Assembly (NCBI RefSeq): GCF_000429485.1
Contig: NZ_AUBY01000019.1
Coordinates: forward strand, 57,403-121,402
DNA length: 64,000 nucleotides
Source: Aliagarivorans marinus DSM 23064
GTDB taxonomy: Bacteria; Pseudomonadota; Gammaproteobacteria; Enterobacterales; Celerinatantimonadaceae
Reading direction: 5' to 3'
Position numbers and translations under genes: made by a program. The notes below the pieces were generated by a model, which was not told the DNA's origin, did not search any database, and saw nothing but the letters and a program-made list of their open reading frames with translations. Below, piece by piece: positions 7,390 through 17,185 of this stretch (the first letter of the stretch is position 1; every line of letters starts with the position of its first letter).

Positions 7390-8448
7390 TTAACAGGTCA
7401 AACCGAGGTCGGGATAGTCTTTGTTGATGTTGTACTTCTTGACCAACTTGCCAAAGGCGCGCCGCTCTTTTCCGCAAAGCGAGGCTGCTTGAGTGACATT
7501 GCCGTTGGTTTTGACCAAGGCTTGGGCGACAAAAGTTTGCTCGAAGGCCTCCACCGCTTGACGCTTAGCCTCGGCAAACGAAGCCTCGCCAACAGTGAGA
7601 TCAAGGCCGGAAGGTGTCGCTGGTGGCGACGCTTCACTTTGTGAGGTAGCAGGCATGGCCGATGCAGCGGGTGTAAGTTGCTCGGAGGCGAACAATAGCG
7701 CCTCGACATTATCAATCACGGAGCCACTCGCGGTGAGGTAGAGTCGGTGCACGGTGTTTTCTAACTCACGTACATTGCCCGGCCAATGATACTGGCACAG
7801 CTGCCGCATAATCCGCTCGCTGGCCTTATCCCGCCCCAGTTGATACTGAGCATTCAGTTTGGCGATAAAGTGGCGAACCAGCAGCGGGATATCGCTAGGG
7901 CGCTCACGCAGCGCAGGCATATGGATGGTGAGGATCAACAGGCGATAGTAAAGATCTTCGCGAAAGCGGCCATCGCTTATCACCTCGGATAGGCTCTGGT
8001 TGGTAGCGGTTACCAGCCGCACATTGGCTTTGCGGGTGACATTGCTGCCCACCGGGCGATACTCGCTTTCCTGCAAAAATCGCAATAATGCCGCCTGAGA
8101 TTTTAGCGACAGACTGTCGATTTCATCGAGAAACAGGGTGCCGCCATCGGCCGCTGCCAGCAAACCACTGCGGTCTGTCTTGGCATCGGTGAAGGCGCCT
8201 TTTTTGTGGCCATATAGCTCGCTGGCAAACAACTCATCGGTGAAGGTGGAGCAATTGACCGCGATAAAAGGCTTGTCGGCGCAGTGACTACAGTAGTGTA
8301 AACCGCGGGCCGCTAACTCTTTGCCGGTGCCCGTTTCACCGGTAATGATCACCGGCGTAGGAAACGGTGCCTGACAACGGATAGCATCCACCACCTGTTG
8401 GATCACCCGTGACTGACCAATGATGTTTTGCTCGAGAATCTGCCTCAA
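7390..8448 (-). CDS. Sigma-54-dependent activator of the T6SS operon
   Basis: This 352-residue bacterial enhancer-binding protein has no N-terminal sensor domain: the AAA+ domain starts almost at residue 1. Walker A is GETGTGKE, Walker B is GGTLFLDEID, and the arginine-finger region and GNVREL sequence are present. A C-terminal Fis-type helix-turn-helix covers roughly residues 290-335. The sigma-54-contacting loop reads GAFTDA rather than GAFTGA, a known natural variant. Lacking a sensor, it must be controlled by its own expression or by a partner. Its position just upstream of a perfect -24/-12 element makes it the T6SS activator, like VasH in role though shorter. Confidence 0.9.
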   Translation of the reverse strand: MRQILEQNIIGQSRVIQQVVDAIRCQAPFPTPVIITGETGTGKELAARGLHYCSHCADKPFIAVNCSTFTDELFASELYGHKKGAFTDAKTDRSGLLAAADGGTLFLDEIDSLSLKSQAALLRFLQESEYRPVGSNVTRKANVRLVTATNQSLSEVISDGRFREDLYYRLLILTIHMPALRERPSDIPLLVRHFIAKLNAQYQLGRDKASERIMRQLCQYHWPGNVRELENTVHRLYLTASGSVIDNVEALLFASEQLTPAASAMPATSQSEASPPATPSGLDLTVGEASFAEAKRQAVEAFEQTFVAQALVKTNGNVTQAASLCGKERRAFGKLVKKYNINKDYPDLGLTC

Positions 8449-8551
8449 GGTTTATGCTTCCTTATCCACCTGCACTGCTCAGACCACTGGCTTGGCCTGC
8501 TAGCGCTCCCTATCTGTTTATTTACAAAAAACTAATTAATCCACGCTGTCA

Positions 8552-8569
8552 AATGATATTTTTATCATT
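8552..8569. promoter_or_regulatory. Inverted repeat upstream of the activator gene
   Basis: AATGATA and TATCATT flank four T residues, giving a perfect dyad about 105 nt upstream of the activator start at 8448. A TTGACA-like element on the minus strand (complement of TGTCAA near 8547-8552) touches it, so it could be an operator over the promoter. No regulator is identified. Confidence 0.3.
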
Positions 8570-8607
8570 ATGTATACTTATGCCTCCTCTAACCCCTTAT
8601 TTAGTAG

Positions 8608-8628
8608 GATGTGAAGACGATTCACATC
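8608..8628. promoter_or_regulatory. GATGTGAA dyad upstream of the activator gene
   Basis: GATGTGAA at 8608-8615 and TTCACATC at 8621-8628 form a perfect 8-bp dyad with a 5-nt spacer. The half-site TGTGA resembles CRP, but the TGTGA-to-TCACA spacing is 7 rather than 6. The rest of the 545-nt gap between the activator and the methyltransferase (8449-8993) holds only the terminator at 8856-8883 that I could recognise. Confidence 0.35.
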
Positions 8629-8855
8629 AATAACATCTCGTCAGAAAAACCTTCAAAGTTAGGCATAGATCAACCAGCGGATCCCTTCAGATAGCATCGA
8701 AGATTTACCTCAGCAAAGGGAAAGATCACCCATTCACATCCGCATTCAAATTGGGACAAGCAACTGCTATACCACCGAGGGTACTCACTTAGAGCGAGCG
8801 GACTCAGAGAAGGGCATTTACTTGGTTGTGGGATGTTACTGGGTCAAAAAATTGC

Positions 8856-8883
8856 AGAAAATGGGTGGAACTAGACCCACCCA
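8856..8883 (-). terminator. Intrinsic terminator after the methyltransferase gene
   Basis: On the minus strand TGGGTGG pairs with CCACCCA across an 8-nt loop and is followed by TTTTC and, further on, TTTTTT. It lies about 110 nt after the methyltransferase stop at 8994. Confidence 0.6.
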
Positions 8884-8993
8884 ACTGCGTTACAAGCGCA
8901 ACGCTGCATGGTGAGAAACTCAAGTGTTCGCTCAGCGGTGACAAGCCATATTATTGCTATTTTAACAACAATATTCCTTCTGAGTAGATGCCG

Positions 8994-9725
8994 CTACGTT
9001 GCGCCTTTGAACGCACCAAAGGCAGCAAAACAGGAGTTCTTATGCAGCAGCTCTACGCGCTTAAAGCCAACCTTACGCAGCAGCTCTAGCTGGTAGGTCA
9101 CCGGTCTCGGCGAGTCTTCAATATCAATGTATTCAAACACCTTATCGCGATACGTTTGCCCGCCCAGTTCGCTGAGGTACTCACCATAGCGCTGCCACAT
9201 CATGCTATGGACCGCACTTGACTCATGCGACACCAAATCGCTTATCCAAACGCTGCCACCCGGCGCGGTTAAACGATAGATCTTGCGAAAGGCCTGCTCC
9301 CAGTCGGAATCGTCACGCAGATGGTGGAGCACCGCCGCAGCCAAAATGACATCGTAGGACTGCTCGGGTAACGCGATGCCGCGAAAGTCCCCTTGAAAGA
9401 CCTCGACGCTTGGCACACCAGCAGCAATTACCCGCTGTTTGGCTCTATCTAACATCGCTTGGCTTAAATCCAGTAAATCGCAATGAAAGCCCGAGCTACA
9501 TTGTGCCAACTTCAAGCTGTTGTTCCCCGCACCACAGCCAATATCGAGCACGCGCTTGATAGAGGGCGTAGCGGCTACCGCCGCTTGGGTAATCAACTCC
9601 ATCGCAAGCGGCGCGTCAATGGTTGCGGCTTGTCCGGTTTGCAAATTGGAGAAGCGTTCTACATCGTTGTCGAAGCGCTCGCGAATAGTATCGGTGGACG
9701 ATTTTTGATTAAGTGGAATTGCCAT
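8994..9725 (-). CDS. Class I SAM-dependent methyltransferase
   Basis: This soluble protein of 243 residues has the Rossmann-type motif I V-L-D-I-G-C-G-A-G-N near residue 62 and the later D-V-I-L-A-A-A-V-L-H-H-L motif. These bind S-adenosylmethionine. The acceptor substrate cannot be read from the sequence; the fold resembles CmoA/UbiE-type small-molecule methyltransferases. The ATG at 9725 is preferred over the adjacent GTG because GGAGG lies a few bases upstream. It stands alone, divergent from the VOC gene. Confidence 0.85.
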   Translation of the reverse strand: MAIPLNQKSSTDTIRERFDNDVERFSNLQTGQAATIDAPLAMELITQAAVAATPSIKRVLDIGCGAGNNSLKLAQCSSGFHCDLLDLSQAMLDRAKQRVIAAGVPSVEVFQGDFRGIALPEQSYDVILAAAVLHHLRDDSDWEQAFRKIYRLTAPGGSVWISDLVSHESSAVHSMMWQRYGEYLSELGGQTYRDKVFEYIDIEDSPRPVTYQLELLRKVGFKRVELLHKNSCFAAFGAFKGAT

Positions 9726-10143
9726 CACTCCTCCCTTCTAAGCCAACATACCAATACCCAAGGTGACGCAGGGCTTGTCACCCTCAACAGCAGCGGTCAG
9801 CAAGCGCTGAGCGCCGTCTATCGTCGATAAAGATCCAACTACTCGCTGAGTCGGCAATACGTTTTACCGCGATATCGGGAGTGCTTGTACTGGTTAAGTT
9901 ATCACTATCACCTAGGGCTATCCATCATAGAACCCTGTTCATGAAGCACTGCACCTTGTTTTCAACTGACAGCACGACACCATGCCGCGCCTTTGGCGAG
10001 AACAATTACGCCCTTCACTCACCTTGATAACAATATGAAATCATCAAAATAACAATTGATAATTTCTAATGATAACCAACCCTCCCTATACTCCTCCCCA
10101 TCAAAGCCGTTCACTTAACAGACAACAGAGTTTGGAGCAGATT
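9726..10143. other. Divergent intergenic region, no gene
   Basis: This 418-nt gap separates the methyltransferase and VOC genes, which are transcribed away from each other. The part next to the VOC gene (about 10030-10075) is AT-rich and probably holds its promoter. No structured element or convincing ORF is visible. Confidence 0.5.
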
Positions 10144-10629
10144 ATGAAAATGAATCACGTAGGCATTATGGTTGGCGACATGGACCAAGCGGTTGAGTTT
10201 TACACCAACGCGCTGGGTCTAAAAGTGGTTATGGGCAATACCAAAGTCATCGAAGAGCGTGAAACCGCCATTGGCAGAATGTGCATTGCAGTATTCGGTG
10301 AAGGCTTCAAAGGCTTCAACATCGCCCACTTGGTCACTAGCGACGGCATCGGCGTAGAACTGTTCGAGATGAAACAGCGCCAAGAGCGCCACGAAGTGGA
10401 CTTCTCGCGCCTAGGCATCTTCCATTTCTGCCTGCAAACCGACGACTTCGCTGGTGTGATGGAAAAAGTAGAGAAGTTCGGCGGTAAAGTACGTATGGAC
10501 ATCATGCGTTACCACCCAGAAGACGACAACAAACCTGCCCAAATGGTCTACCTGGAAGACCCGTTCGGCAACTTGTTTGAGCTGTACTCGCATACCTATG
10601 AAGAGACCTATGCCTCTGATTACGAGTAA
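10144..10629 (+). CDS. VOC (glyoxalase/dioxygenase) family protein
   Basis: This 161-residue protein belongs to the vicinal oxygen chelate superfamily, metal enzymes built from paired beta-alpha-beta-beta-beta units. The first unit opens with N-H-V-G-I-M-V-G-D-M-D-Q-A-V-E-F-Y and the second ends with Y-L-E-D-P-F-G-N-L-F-E-L, which carry typical metal ligands (His5 and the late Glu). The substrate cannot be assigned. I start at 10144 because GGAG at 10134-10137 is well spaced; an upstream in-frame ATG at 10069 lacks this support. A hairpin follows the gene. Confidence 0.85.
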   Translation: MKMNHVGIMVGDMDQAVEFYTNALGLKVVMGNTKVIEERETAIGRMCIAVFGEGFKGFNIAHLVTSDGIGVELFEMKQRQERHEVDFSRLGIFHFCLQTDDFAGVMEKVEKFGGKVRMDIMRYHPEDDNKPAQMVYLEDPFGNLFELYSHTYEETYASDYE

Positions 10630-10659
10630 ATCACTCTTCAGAGCTTATTAATTAATGAG

Positions 10660-10685
10660 AACCGGTAGCACAGAGGCTACCGGTT
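10660..10685. terminator. Bidirectional hairpin between VOC and lipase genes
   Basis: AACCGGTAGC pairs with GCTACCGGTT across a 6-nt loop. It lies between two convergent genes. T-tracts are weak on both sides, so termination may be partial. Confidence 0.6.
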
Positions 10686-10754
10686 TATGCGAGACTGTAG
10701 ATAAAACTGTGTAATTGGCGAGGGCAGCCTCCCAACCACCATCCGCATAGCTGA

Positions 10755-11573
10755 CTATTTTAGATCCCACGCCTTCACCGCTTCTAAATAGCGATCAATG
10801 TCGTGATCTTCCACGCCATCAAAGCCTTTCTCTTTTAGCGCGCTCATCGCGCCATCGAAGTAATCGACAAACTTGAACCAAAATCCTACCTCTTGATGGA
10901 TCTCCTTTTCTTCGGTGATATACAGATAGCTACCCACATGGCTATAGCCCATTATTCTGGCCGGTACTCGGGTAACGATGTCGTTGTTGTTATGGAACCG
11001 AAAGAAGCGAGACTTGCACTCCACATTGAAGAACTGAGCGGTGTCGCGGGTCAGCGCCCGAGGCTGGCCGAAGGTGTAAACGCTGGTAAAAGGCTTGTCT
11101 TCGTGCACCAGCTTGGCCGCGGCAATGGTTGCCATGGCCCCACCCAGGCTATGCCCGGTAATAAACAATGGGCGCTTGCGCTGGGCGAGTAGCCGTTGGT
11201 ACTTATCAAAGATTGGCTGCCACACATCCTCCACCGAGTGCCAAAAACCGCGATGAAATTCGCCGAACAGCTGCTTGGTAGCAAAGGCATTGAGGTTATC
11301 CAACCAGTCGAGGGTTTCATCGGTGCCGCGAAACGCCATACACAGGTAGTCTTCATGCTCGACCAGCGCCGCTTGGGCACTGTTTTTATCCACCCCAAAC
11401 ACACTGCAAAACTTGGGGTCATCGGCCTTAAGAGAGGCCAAGATTTTATCTTCATCGGGAATGGCGTTGCCCTCAGAGACCTTGCGATACACCTCCTTGG
11501 ACAAGCGCGCCATCCAATAGGCGTTTCCCTCGTCCAAACCGGTTTTATAGGGTGAAACCTGCACTTTTTTCAT
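10755..11573 (-). CDS. Class 3 lipase-family alpha/beta hydrolase
   Basis: This 272-residue hydrolase has the nucleophile elbow G-H-S-L-G-G (FITGHSLGGAMA) typical of fungal-type class 3 lipases, preceded by a conserved A-F-R-G-T-D-E segment that contributes the oxyanion hole. A plausible catalytic Asp lies in the N-N-N-D-I-V-T-R-V-P segment and a His follows in Y-S-H-V-G. No signal peptide is seen, so it is probably cytoplasmic or exported by another route. GGAGG sits 6 nt before the ATG. It is monocistronic. The substrate, lipid or other ester, cannot be read from sequence. Confidence 0.88.
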   Translation of the reverse strand: MKKVQVSPYKTGLDEGNAYWMARLSKEVYRKVSEGNAIPDEDKILASLKADDPKFCSVFGVDKNSAQAALVEHEDYLCMAFRGTDETLDWLDNLNAFATKQLFGEFHRGFWHSVEDVWQPIFDKYQRLLAQRKRPLFITGHSLGGAMATIAAAKLVHEDKPFTSVYTFGQPRALTRDTAQFFNVECKSRFFRFHNNNDIVTRVPARIMGYSHVGSYLYITEEKEIHQEVGFWFKFVDYFDGAMSALKEKGFDGVEDHDIDRYLEAVKAWDLK

Positions 11574-12155
11574 GAACGTCCTCCGTAGTTACCTTGTGCG
11601 CAATTGCACGTGTGAACTTCCGCTCGGGTCCGCTCACGGATCGTGTTCTGGCGGAAAAGCGGAAAGCTCATCCCCTAAAACTACTGGGCTGGTTTGGGAG
11701 ACCAACTCAACGACAGCGACTCAAAACATATCGTGCTTGCTGTCGCGGCAGGCACTTCGCCAGCGCGACAGCTCAATCAAGTATTAACTTGTTAGAACGT
11801 TTTAGATAGGCGCTACAACGTTAGCGACTCAACTCGCTTGGTGAAAGTGTGTTTACAGCAAGGCGCATCGACGTTCTGTTTCATCGTGGTCCTCACAGAC
11901 TTGGCGGATCGAAAAGAGACGTTGAATCGCCTTTAGCTAGTGTTACGCGCCATGACTTGAACAAACTGTAGTTTCATGTGCCAATGATAGCTGTGATCCA
12001 GCCATTTACAGGGCCGAGATGAACTAACAAGGCGTAACTGTGCTAACTTGAAGTTTGTTGTTTTGCACAGTTTGCCCAGCAACTCATCGACAGTTCGCGC
12101 TTTACCGCAACACAGCGCCTGCTGTTTGCGTTCTACCAACACGGAAGGAAGCCCA
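11574..12155. other. 582-nt intergenic region with a strong dyad
   Basis: No credible gene is present between the divergent lipase and zwf genes. A perfect 9-bp dyad, GCTGTCGCG at 11739-11747 and CGCGACAGC at 11764-11772, could fold into a hairpin. The zwf promoter should lie nearer its start; no clear element was recognised. Confidence 0.4.
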
Positions 12156-13658
12156 ATGGTGATTCCAGATAGCTGTTGCATCGTCATTTTCGGTGCATCA
12201 GGCGACCTTACATACCGCAAACTTATCCCAGCCTTTTTCAATCTCTACCTCTACCAACAGCTCCCTAGCGAGTTCAGCATTCTCGGTGTTGGCCGCAGCG
12301 AGTACAGCGATCAGAGTTATCGCGAAAAGCTCCGACTCGCCTTGCTCGAGGAAAAGGTGGAAGACCCCAGCCAGCTGGAACGCTTCTTAGACCATGTGTT
12401 CTATCAGGCGATGGATACCGCCGGTGTTGCGGACTATGCCAAGCTAAAACAACGATTGGATGAGCTGCATGCAAGCCTGCCCACGGCACTGCGTAACACC
12501 CTTTATTATCTGGCAACCCCACCGAGTTTGTATCGCGTAATCCCGGCGAACCTGGCGGCCCATGGCTTGAACCGCGAAGACGATGGCTGGAAGCGCCTGA
12601 TCATCGAAAAACCCTATGGCTATGATTTAGCAAGCAGCCGTGAACTAGATAAAGAAACCCATCTGCACTTTCAAGAACAACAGCTCTATCGTATCGACCA
12701 TTACCTGGGCAAAGAGACGGTACAGAACCTGCTGGTGTTCCGCTTCTCCAATGGCATGTTCGAGCCCTTGTGGAACCGTAATTTTATCGACTACGTGGAA
12801 ATCACTGGCGCAGAATTCCTCGGCGTCGAGCAACGCGGCGGCTACTACGACGGCGCAGGTGCAGTGCGCGATATGCTGCAAAACCACCTGCTTCAAGTAC
12901 TCGCCATGGTCACCATGGAGCCGCCCGCCACCATTGATGCCGACTCCACCCGCGATGAAGTTGCCAAGGTGCTGCATAGCCTGCAGCCACTGAGCGACAG
13001 CGATCTGGCCAAGCACCTCGTACTGGGCCAGTACACCGCCTCCAGCTTTCAAGGGCAGCAGCTACCGGGCTATCGCGAAGAGCCGGGCGTGGCAGATGAG
13101 TCACGCACCGAGACCTATGTCGGCCTGAAAATGTTTGTAAATAACTGGCGCTGGAGCGAAGTGCCGTTTTATGTGCGTACCGGTAAACGCCTGCCCACCC
13201 GCGTCTCGGAGGTAGTGATCCACTTCAAGCGCACACCGCACCCGGTGTTCGGCCAAAACGCCCCTGAAAACAAGCTGATAATTCGTATTCAACCGGATGA
13301 GGGGATCCTGATAAGCTTTGGGCTCAAAGAGCCGGGGGCCGGGTTTAATGCCAAGCAGGTATCCATGGACTTTCGCTACGGCGAGATGGAGGAAACTCGT
13401 ATGCTAAGCGCCTATGAGCGACTGCTGTTAGATGCGCTAAACGGCGACGCTACCCTGTTTGCCCGCAGCGATGCGGTCGAGGCCTGCTGGAAGTTCGTCC
13501 AGCCCATCCTCGATTTTAAACAACAAGAAGGCGCACTCTATGGCTATGCCTGTGGCACTTGGGGACCGAAAGAAGCCGATGAACTGCTATTTAACGACAA
13601 CCGTCAGTGGCGCTTCCCCTGTAAAAACCTCACCAATACGGAGTATTGCGAGCTATGA
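12156..13658 (+). CDS. zwf: Glucose-6-phosphate 1-dehydrogenase
   Basis: The enzyme oxidises glucose 6-phosphate to 6-phosphogluconolactone with NADP+, the first step of the oxidative pentose phosphate pathway. The NADP-binding loop is [11 protein letters not shown] near residue 13, and the active-site signature is R-I-D-H-Y-L-G-K-E, with the catalytic His. The 500-residue length is normal. I start at 12156 because GGAAGGAA lies just upstream and the extra 36 residues of an earlier ATG do not look like G6PD. It overlaps pgl by ATGA and heads the zwf-pgl-gnd operon. Confidence 0.97.
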   Translation: MVIPDSCCIVIFGASGDLTYRKLIPAFFNLYLYQQLPSEFSILGVGRSEYSDQSYREKLRLALLEEKVEDPSQLERFLDHVFYQAMDTAGVADYAKLKQRLDELHASLPTALRNTLYYLATPPSLYRVIPANLAAHGLNREDDGWKRLIIEKPYGYDLASSRELDKETHLHFQEQQLYRIDHYLGKETVQNLLVFRFSNGMFEPLWNRNFIDYVEITGAEFLGVEQRGGYYDGAGAVRDMLQNHLLQVLAMVTMEPPATIDADSTRDEVAKVLHSLQPLSDSDLAKHLVLGQYTASSFQGQQLPGYREEPGVADESRTETYVGLKMFVNNWRWSEVPFYVRTGKRLPTRVSEVVIHFKRTPHPVFGQNAPENKLIIRIQPDEGILISFGLKEPGAGFNAKQVSMDFRYGEMEETRMLSAYERLLLDALNGDATLFARSDAVEACWKFVQPILDFKQQEGALYGYACGTWGPKEADELLFNDNRQWRFPCKNLTNTEYCEL

Positions 13659-14386
13659 GCCTCACGCCCACCGTTTACCGCGACGCCCAAGCCTTGATCA
13701 GCGACTTAGTCGCGCAGTTTGCCGTACTCAGCCAACGCGGCCAGCCGGTGCATATCTCCCTGTCCGGCGGTAGCACCCCGGCCCAGCTTTTTAAGGCGTT
13801 GGCCGAACCGGGCAATGCCGCACAGATAAACTGGACAAACCTGCACTTTTGGTGGGGTGATGAGCGCTGTGTGGCGCCCGACTCACCCGAGAGTAACTTT
13901 GGTGTCACCAAGGCCTTGCTGTTTGACAAGGTTGCCATCCCCGCAGAGAACCTGCACCGCATCCGCGGCGAAGCCCCGCCCGAGCAGGAAGCTGAGCGCT
14001 TCGCTGAGGAGATGGCGGCCCAACTACCACTGGAAAACGACACGCCGGTGTTTGATTGGATTCTGCTGGGAATAGGTGGCGATGGCCACACCGCCTCGCT
14101 GTTCCCCAGCCACACTCATTATGATGAACCCGCCTTAGCGATTGTCGCCAGCCACCCCGAAAGCGGCCAGTTGCGGGTCTCCAAAAGCGCCCGGGTGCTC
14201 AATGCCGCCAGCCGCATCAGCTATTTGGCCCTCGGCGCTGGCAAGGCTGAGATTATCCAAGAGATCATGACCCAACCCGCAGCAACCCTGCCCTACCCGG
14301 CAGCCCATATCCGCTCCTTAGCGGGCACAACCGAATACCTTGTTGATGCAGTCGCCGCATCACTGACTCCCATGGAGAAGCAATAA
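13655..14386 (+). CDS. pgl: 6-phosphogluconolactonase
   Basis: It hydrolyses 6-phosphogluconolactone to 6-phosphogluconate, the second step of the oxidative pentose phosphate pathway. The [12 protein letters not shown] segment, the W-G-D-E-R-C-V motif and the [13 protein letters not shown] motif are the family signatures (DevB/SOL type). The ATG at 13655 overlaps the zwf stop as ATGA, and its stop overlaps the gnd start as TAATG, so all three enzymes are made from one coupled message. Confidence 0.97.
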   Translation: MSLTPTVYRDAQALISDLVAQFAVLSQRGQPVHISLSGGSTPAQLFKALAEPGNAAQINWTNLHFWWGDERCVAPDSPESNFGVTKALLFDKVAIPAENLHRIRGEAPPEQEAERFAEEMAAQLPLENDTPVFDWILLGIGGDGHTASLFPSHTHYDEPALAIVASHPESGQLRVSKSARVLNAASRISYLALGAGKAEIIQEIMTQPAATLPYPAAHIRSLAGTTEYLVDAVAASLTPMEKQ

Positions 14387-15834
14387 TGAATGCAGATATC
14401 GCCGTTATCGGCCTGGCAGTAATGGGCCAAAACCTGATTCTGAATATGAACGACAATGGCTTTAAGGTGGTGGCCTACAACCGCACCCAAGAGAAAGTCA
14501 GCACATTTCTAGATGGCCCCGCCAAAGGCACCAACATCATCGGGGCAACTAGCTTGCGGGATATGGTTGATAAACTGGCAACGCCGCGCAAAGTGATGCT
14601 AATGGTGCGCGCCGGCGCCGTGGTCGATGACTTTATTCAGCAGCTACTACCACTGCTGGAGGCTGGCGATATCATCATCGACGGCGGCAACTCCAACTAC
14701 CCCGACACCAACCGCCGAGTGGTTGAGCTTAAAGCACATGGCATCCGCTATGTGGGCGCGGGCGTGTCGGGCGGTGAGGAAGGCGCGCGCTTTGGCCCAT
14801 CGATTATGCCTGGTGGCGACGCGCAAGCCTGGCCCCATGTTAAACCCATTTTCCAAGGGATTGCCGCCAAGACCGACTCTGGCGAGGCCTGCTGTGACTG
14901 GGTCGGCGCAGACGGCGCAGGCCACTTTGTGAAGATGGTGCACAACGGCATCGAGTACGGCGACATGCAGCTTATCAGCGAAGCCTACCACTTTATGAAG
15001 GTCGGTCTGGGCATGGACCACCAGCATATGCAGCAAACCTTCGCGCAGTGGAACAGCACTGAGCTCGACAGCTACTTGGTGGAGATCACCGCCGATATTT
15101 TAGGCTATCTCGAAGAGGACGGCTCGCCACTGCTGGAGAAGATCCTCGACAGTGCCGGACAGAAAGGCACCGGGAAATGGACCGGCATTAACGCGCTGGA
15201 CATGGGGATCCCGCTCACCTTGATCACCGAATCAGTGTTCAGCCGCTGCCTATCGGCGCTTAAAGACGAGCGCGAAGCCGCCGCAGAGCTGTTCCAGAAC
15301 ACGCCTAAAGCGGTCGATGGTGATGTCGCCGAATGGGTCGATGCCCTGCGCCAAGCGCTACTGGCCTCCAAGATCATCTCCTACGCCCAAGGCTTTATGC
15401 TGATGCGCCAAGCCTCCGATGAGAGCAACTGGGACTTAAACTACGGCAATGTCGCGCTGATGTGGCGTGGTGGCTGTATCATCCGCAGCGCCTTCCTCGG
15501 TAATATCCGCGACGCCTATGCCAATGACCCAGAGCTGCGCTTCCTCGGCTCCGATCCTTACTTTAAGGACATCCTCGACAATTGCCAAAGCGCCTGGCGC
15601 AAAGTGGCCGCCAAGGCCATCGAAGTGGGCATCCCCATGCCGTGCATGAATGCCGCCATCACCTTCCTCGATGGCTACACCACCGCTCGTCTGCCCGCCA
15701 ATATGCTGCAGGCGCAACGCGACTACTTCGGCGCCCACACCTATGAGCGCATCGACCGCGAGCGCGGAGAGTTTTTCCACACCAATTGGACCGGAACGGG
15801 CGGGGATACGGCGTCGACGACTTATGATGTGTAA
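14386..15834 (+). CDS. gnd: 6-phosphogluconate dehydrogenase, decarboxylating
   Basis: It oxidatively decarboxylates 6-phosphogluconate to ribulose 5-phosphate with NADP+. The N-terminal Rossmann motif is I-G-L-A-V-M-G-Q-N-L. The substrate signature I-D-G-G-N-S-N-Y and the catalytic region H-F-V-K-M-V-H-N-G-I-E-Y-G are intact, and the C terminus with H-T-N-W-T-G is complete. The length of 482 residues is that of the long, dimeric class. It closes the operon. Having gnd rather than edd-eda here points to pentose phosphate flux as the fate of 6-phosphogluconate. Confidence 0.97.
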   Translation: MNADIAVIGLAVMGQNLILNMNDNGFKVVAYNRTQEKVSTFLDGPAKGTNIIGATSLRDMVDKLATPRKVMLMVRAGAVVDDFIQQLLPLLEAGDIIIDGGNSNYPDTNRRVVELKAHGIRYVGAGVSGGEEGARFGPSIMPGGDAQAWPHVKPIFQGIAAKTDSGEACCDWVGADGAGHFVKMVHNGIEYGDMQLISEAYHFMKVGLGMDHQHMQQTFAQWNSTELDSYLVEITADILGYLEEDGSPLLEKILDSAGQKGTGKWTGINALDMGIPLTLITESVFSRCLSALKDEREAAAELFQNTPKAVDGDVAEWVDALRQALLASKIISYAQGFMLMRQASDESNWDLNYGNVALMWRGGCIIRSAFLGNIRDAYANDPELRFLGSDPYFKDILDNCQSAWRKVAAKAIEVGIPMPCMNAAITFLDGYTTARLPANMLQAQRDYFGAHTYERIDRERGEFFHTNWTGTGGDTASTTYDV

Positions 15835-16202
15835 ACGGTAGTAGGATGGCTGCTGGTTGAGGGGTGGGATCGCTCGTGATCAAAAGGAGTATGCTGGCAG
15901 CCTGTTTTTATTCAAGCCCTTACCCACTGCCTTGAGTACGATAGCCGTGCGCTTCAAGGAGAAGCGATGCTGGTGCTTACGCAACAATGCAAACCGGTTC
16001 ACTTTTGATTCTTCGCGAAGTAGCTGGCCGCCTTTTAGAATGGCGAGGTCCTCTGCTTGTTCAGCCAACTGGCTTTTGGACTTTGATGTCATTGTTCACC
16101 ACGCTTAACGATTTTAATCGCTTAGCGTGGTGAACAAAACTACCTGAGCAGTTTAACATGCAGACGTACTAGAGAGCTTTACCTTACCCACTCTAAAAAC
16201 TC
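15835..16202. other. Intergenic region with relic-like ORF and dyad
   Basis: This 368-nt gap lies between convergent gnd and acid phosphatase genes. It contains a 70-residue basic ORF on the minus strand (15880-16092) that I do not recognise and consider doubtful, and the strong dyad listed separately. Confidence 0.4.
16094..16135. repeat. Long imperfect palindrome
   Basis: GTTCACCACGCT at 16094-16105 is the exact inverse of AGCGTGGTGAAC at 16124-16135, and an inner CGATT/AATCG pair extends the hairpin. It lies between convergent genes, so it may end both transcripts, but it has no T-tract. It could also be a remnant of a mobile element end. Confidence 0.6.
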
Positions 16203-16955
16203 TTACTCTGATAAACTCAACCACTCATTTTGCGCGGCCTTTAGATCCGTCACAAACTGCTCGCTGCTTAATTGTGCTTCAGCCACTGCCTCTGCAACAA
16301 GGATCCCAGCCTGAACATCGCTTGGGTAGTGCACGTTGCACACGGTTCTTGAACGCCCATAGTCTTCACCGCGAGCGATCAGTTCAGTCGAATAATCAGG
16401 GGCTATTTGAGCAATGACTAACGAAATACCATACCCTGTAGCTGTGTGACCTGATGGGTAGCTCCCATCTGCGCGCAAATAGTCCTCTGCATACGGCGTG
16501 CAAGTCTGTAACTCATACGCGGCGAACGGGCGTGTGCGAGCATAGTGCTGTTTAGCGTCCGATGTTGCCAATCCGTAATCGGCAATAGAGCGCGCGATGA
16601 CCGTGTAAATCGCCGGCGTGCTTTCAAAGCTAATCTCAACGCCAATCACTTCGCCATATATTTTTGCAAAGTAGTCGGGAGAGATCCGCGCATCCTGAGT
16701 GGCTTGCGCAACACGCGCAGCCGGCCATTCGTAAAGCATTGCTTGCTTGTCCGCCTCATACGCTTCAGAGCCACTGATTGGCGGCGCCGCTACCACTTCC
16801 AGAGATTTGACAGCCTGCTCCATGTAGGGGGTGTAGAGGGTATATGCCCCTCGCTTAATCGGCTTCATCTGAGAAAGGTCGGTGGGGGTTGCGCTCACGA
16901 TGGTTGGTAGGCAGCTGAATGATAAAAATGCGACCGCTGATATAGTTCTTTTCAT
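16203..16955 (-). CDS. Class A nonspecific acid phosphatase (PAP2 family)
   Basis: This periplasmic phosphomonoesterase carries the complete three-part PAP2 signature: K-x6-R-P (KQHYARTRP), P-S-G-H (SYPSGHT) and S-R-x5-H-x3-D (SRTVCNVHYPSD). The preceding N-terminal region matches PhoN/class A acid phosphatases. I start at 16955, where a signal peptide begins (MKRTISAVAFLSF, cleaved near VSA); the upstream in-frame ATG at 16991 would mask it. It probably releases phosphate from organic phosphoesters outside the cytoplasm, a theme repeated by the CpdB proteins later in the window. Confidence 0.9.
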   Translation of the reverse strand: MKRTISAVAFLSFSCLPTIVSATPTDLSQMKPIKRGAYTLYTPYMEQAVKSLEVVAAPPISGSEAYEADKQAMLYEWPAARVAQATQDARISPDYFAKIYGEVIGVEISFESTPAIYTVIARSIADYGLATSDAKQHYARTRPFAAYELQTCTPYAEDYLRADGSYPSGHTATGYGISLVIAQIAPDYSTELIARGEDYGRSRTVCNVHYPSDVQAGILVAEAVAEAQLSSEQFVTDLKAAQNEWLSLSE

Positions 16956-17185
16956 TGCGTTGTTACCTGTAGCTAATGGTGTGTAAAGCAATTCTATTTT
17001 TTGCCACCAAGGGCAACAACATACCTAGCCCTATAGCATTCATTTCGATAGTGAATAGTTGGCCTGCATTACCAGAGAGCTAGCACAGAACACCAGATCG
17101 GCGGAGCAATGCCTTGCCTGAGGGCCTGGCTTATCTCGCTGAACAAGCGCTTTGAGGTTGTTCGGGTGTAAAACTGTAATCTAGA

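Noticed and set aside
8608..8628. CRP site
   Set aside because: The TGTGA to TCACA spacing is 7 nt, not 6, so standard CRP binding is unlikely.
15880..16092. 70-residue minus-strand ORF between gnd and the phosphatase gene
   Set aside because: Basic and without a recognisable domain or ribosome binding site. It could be a transposase relic but this cannot be shown.
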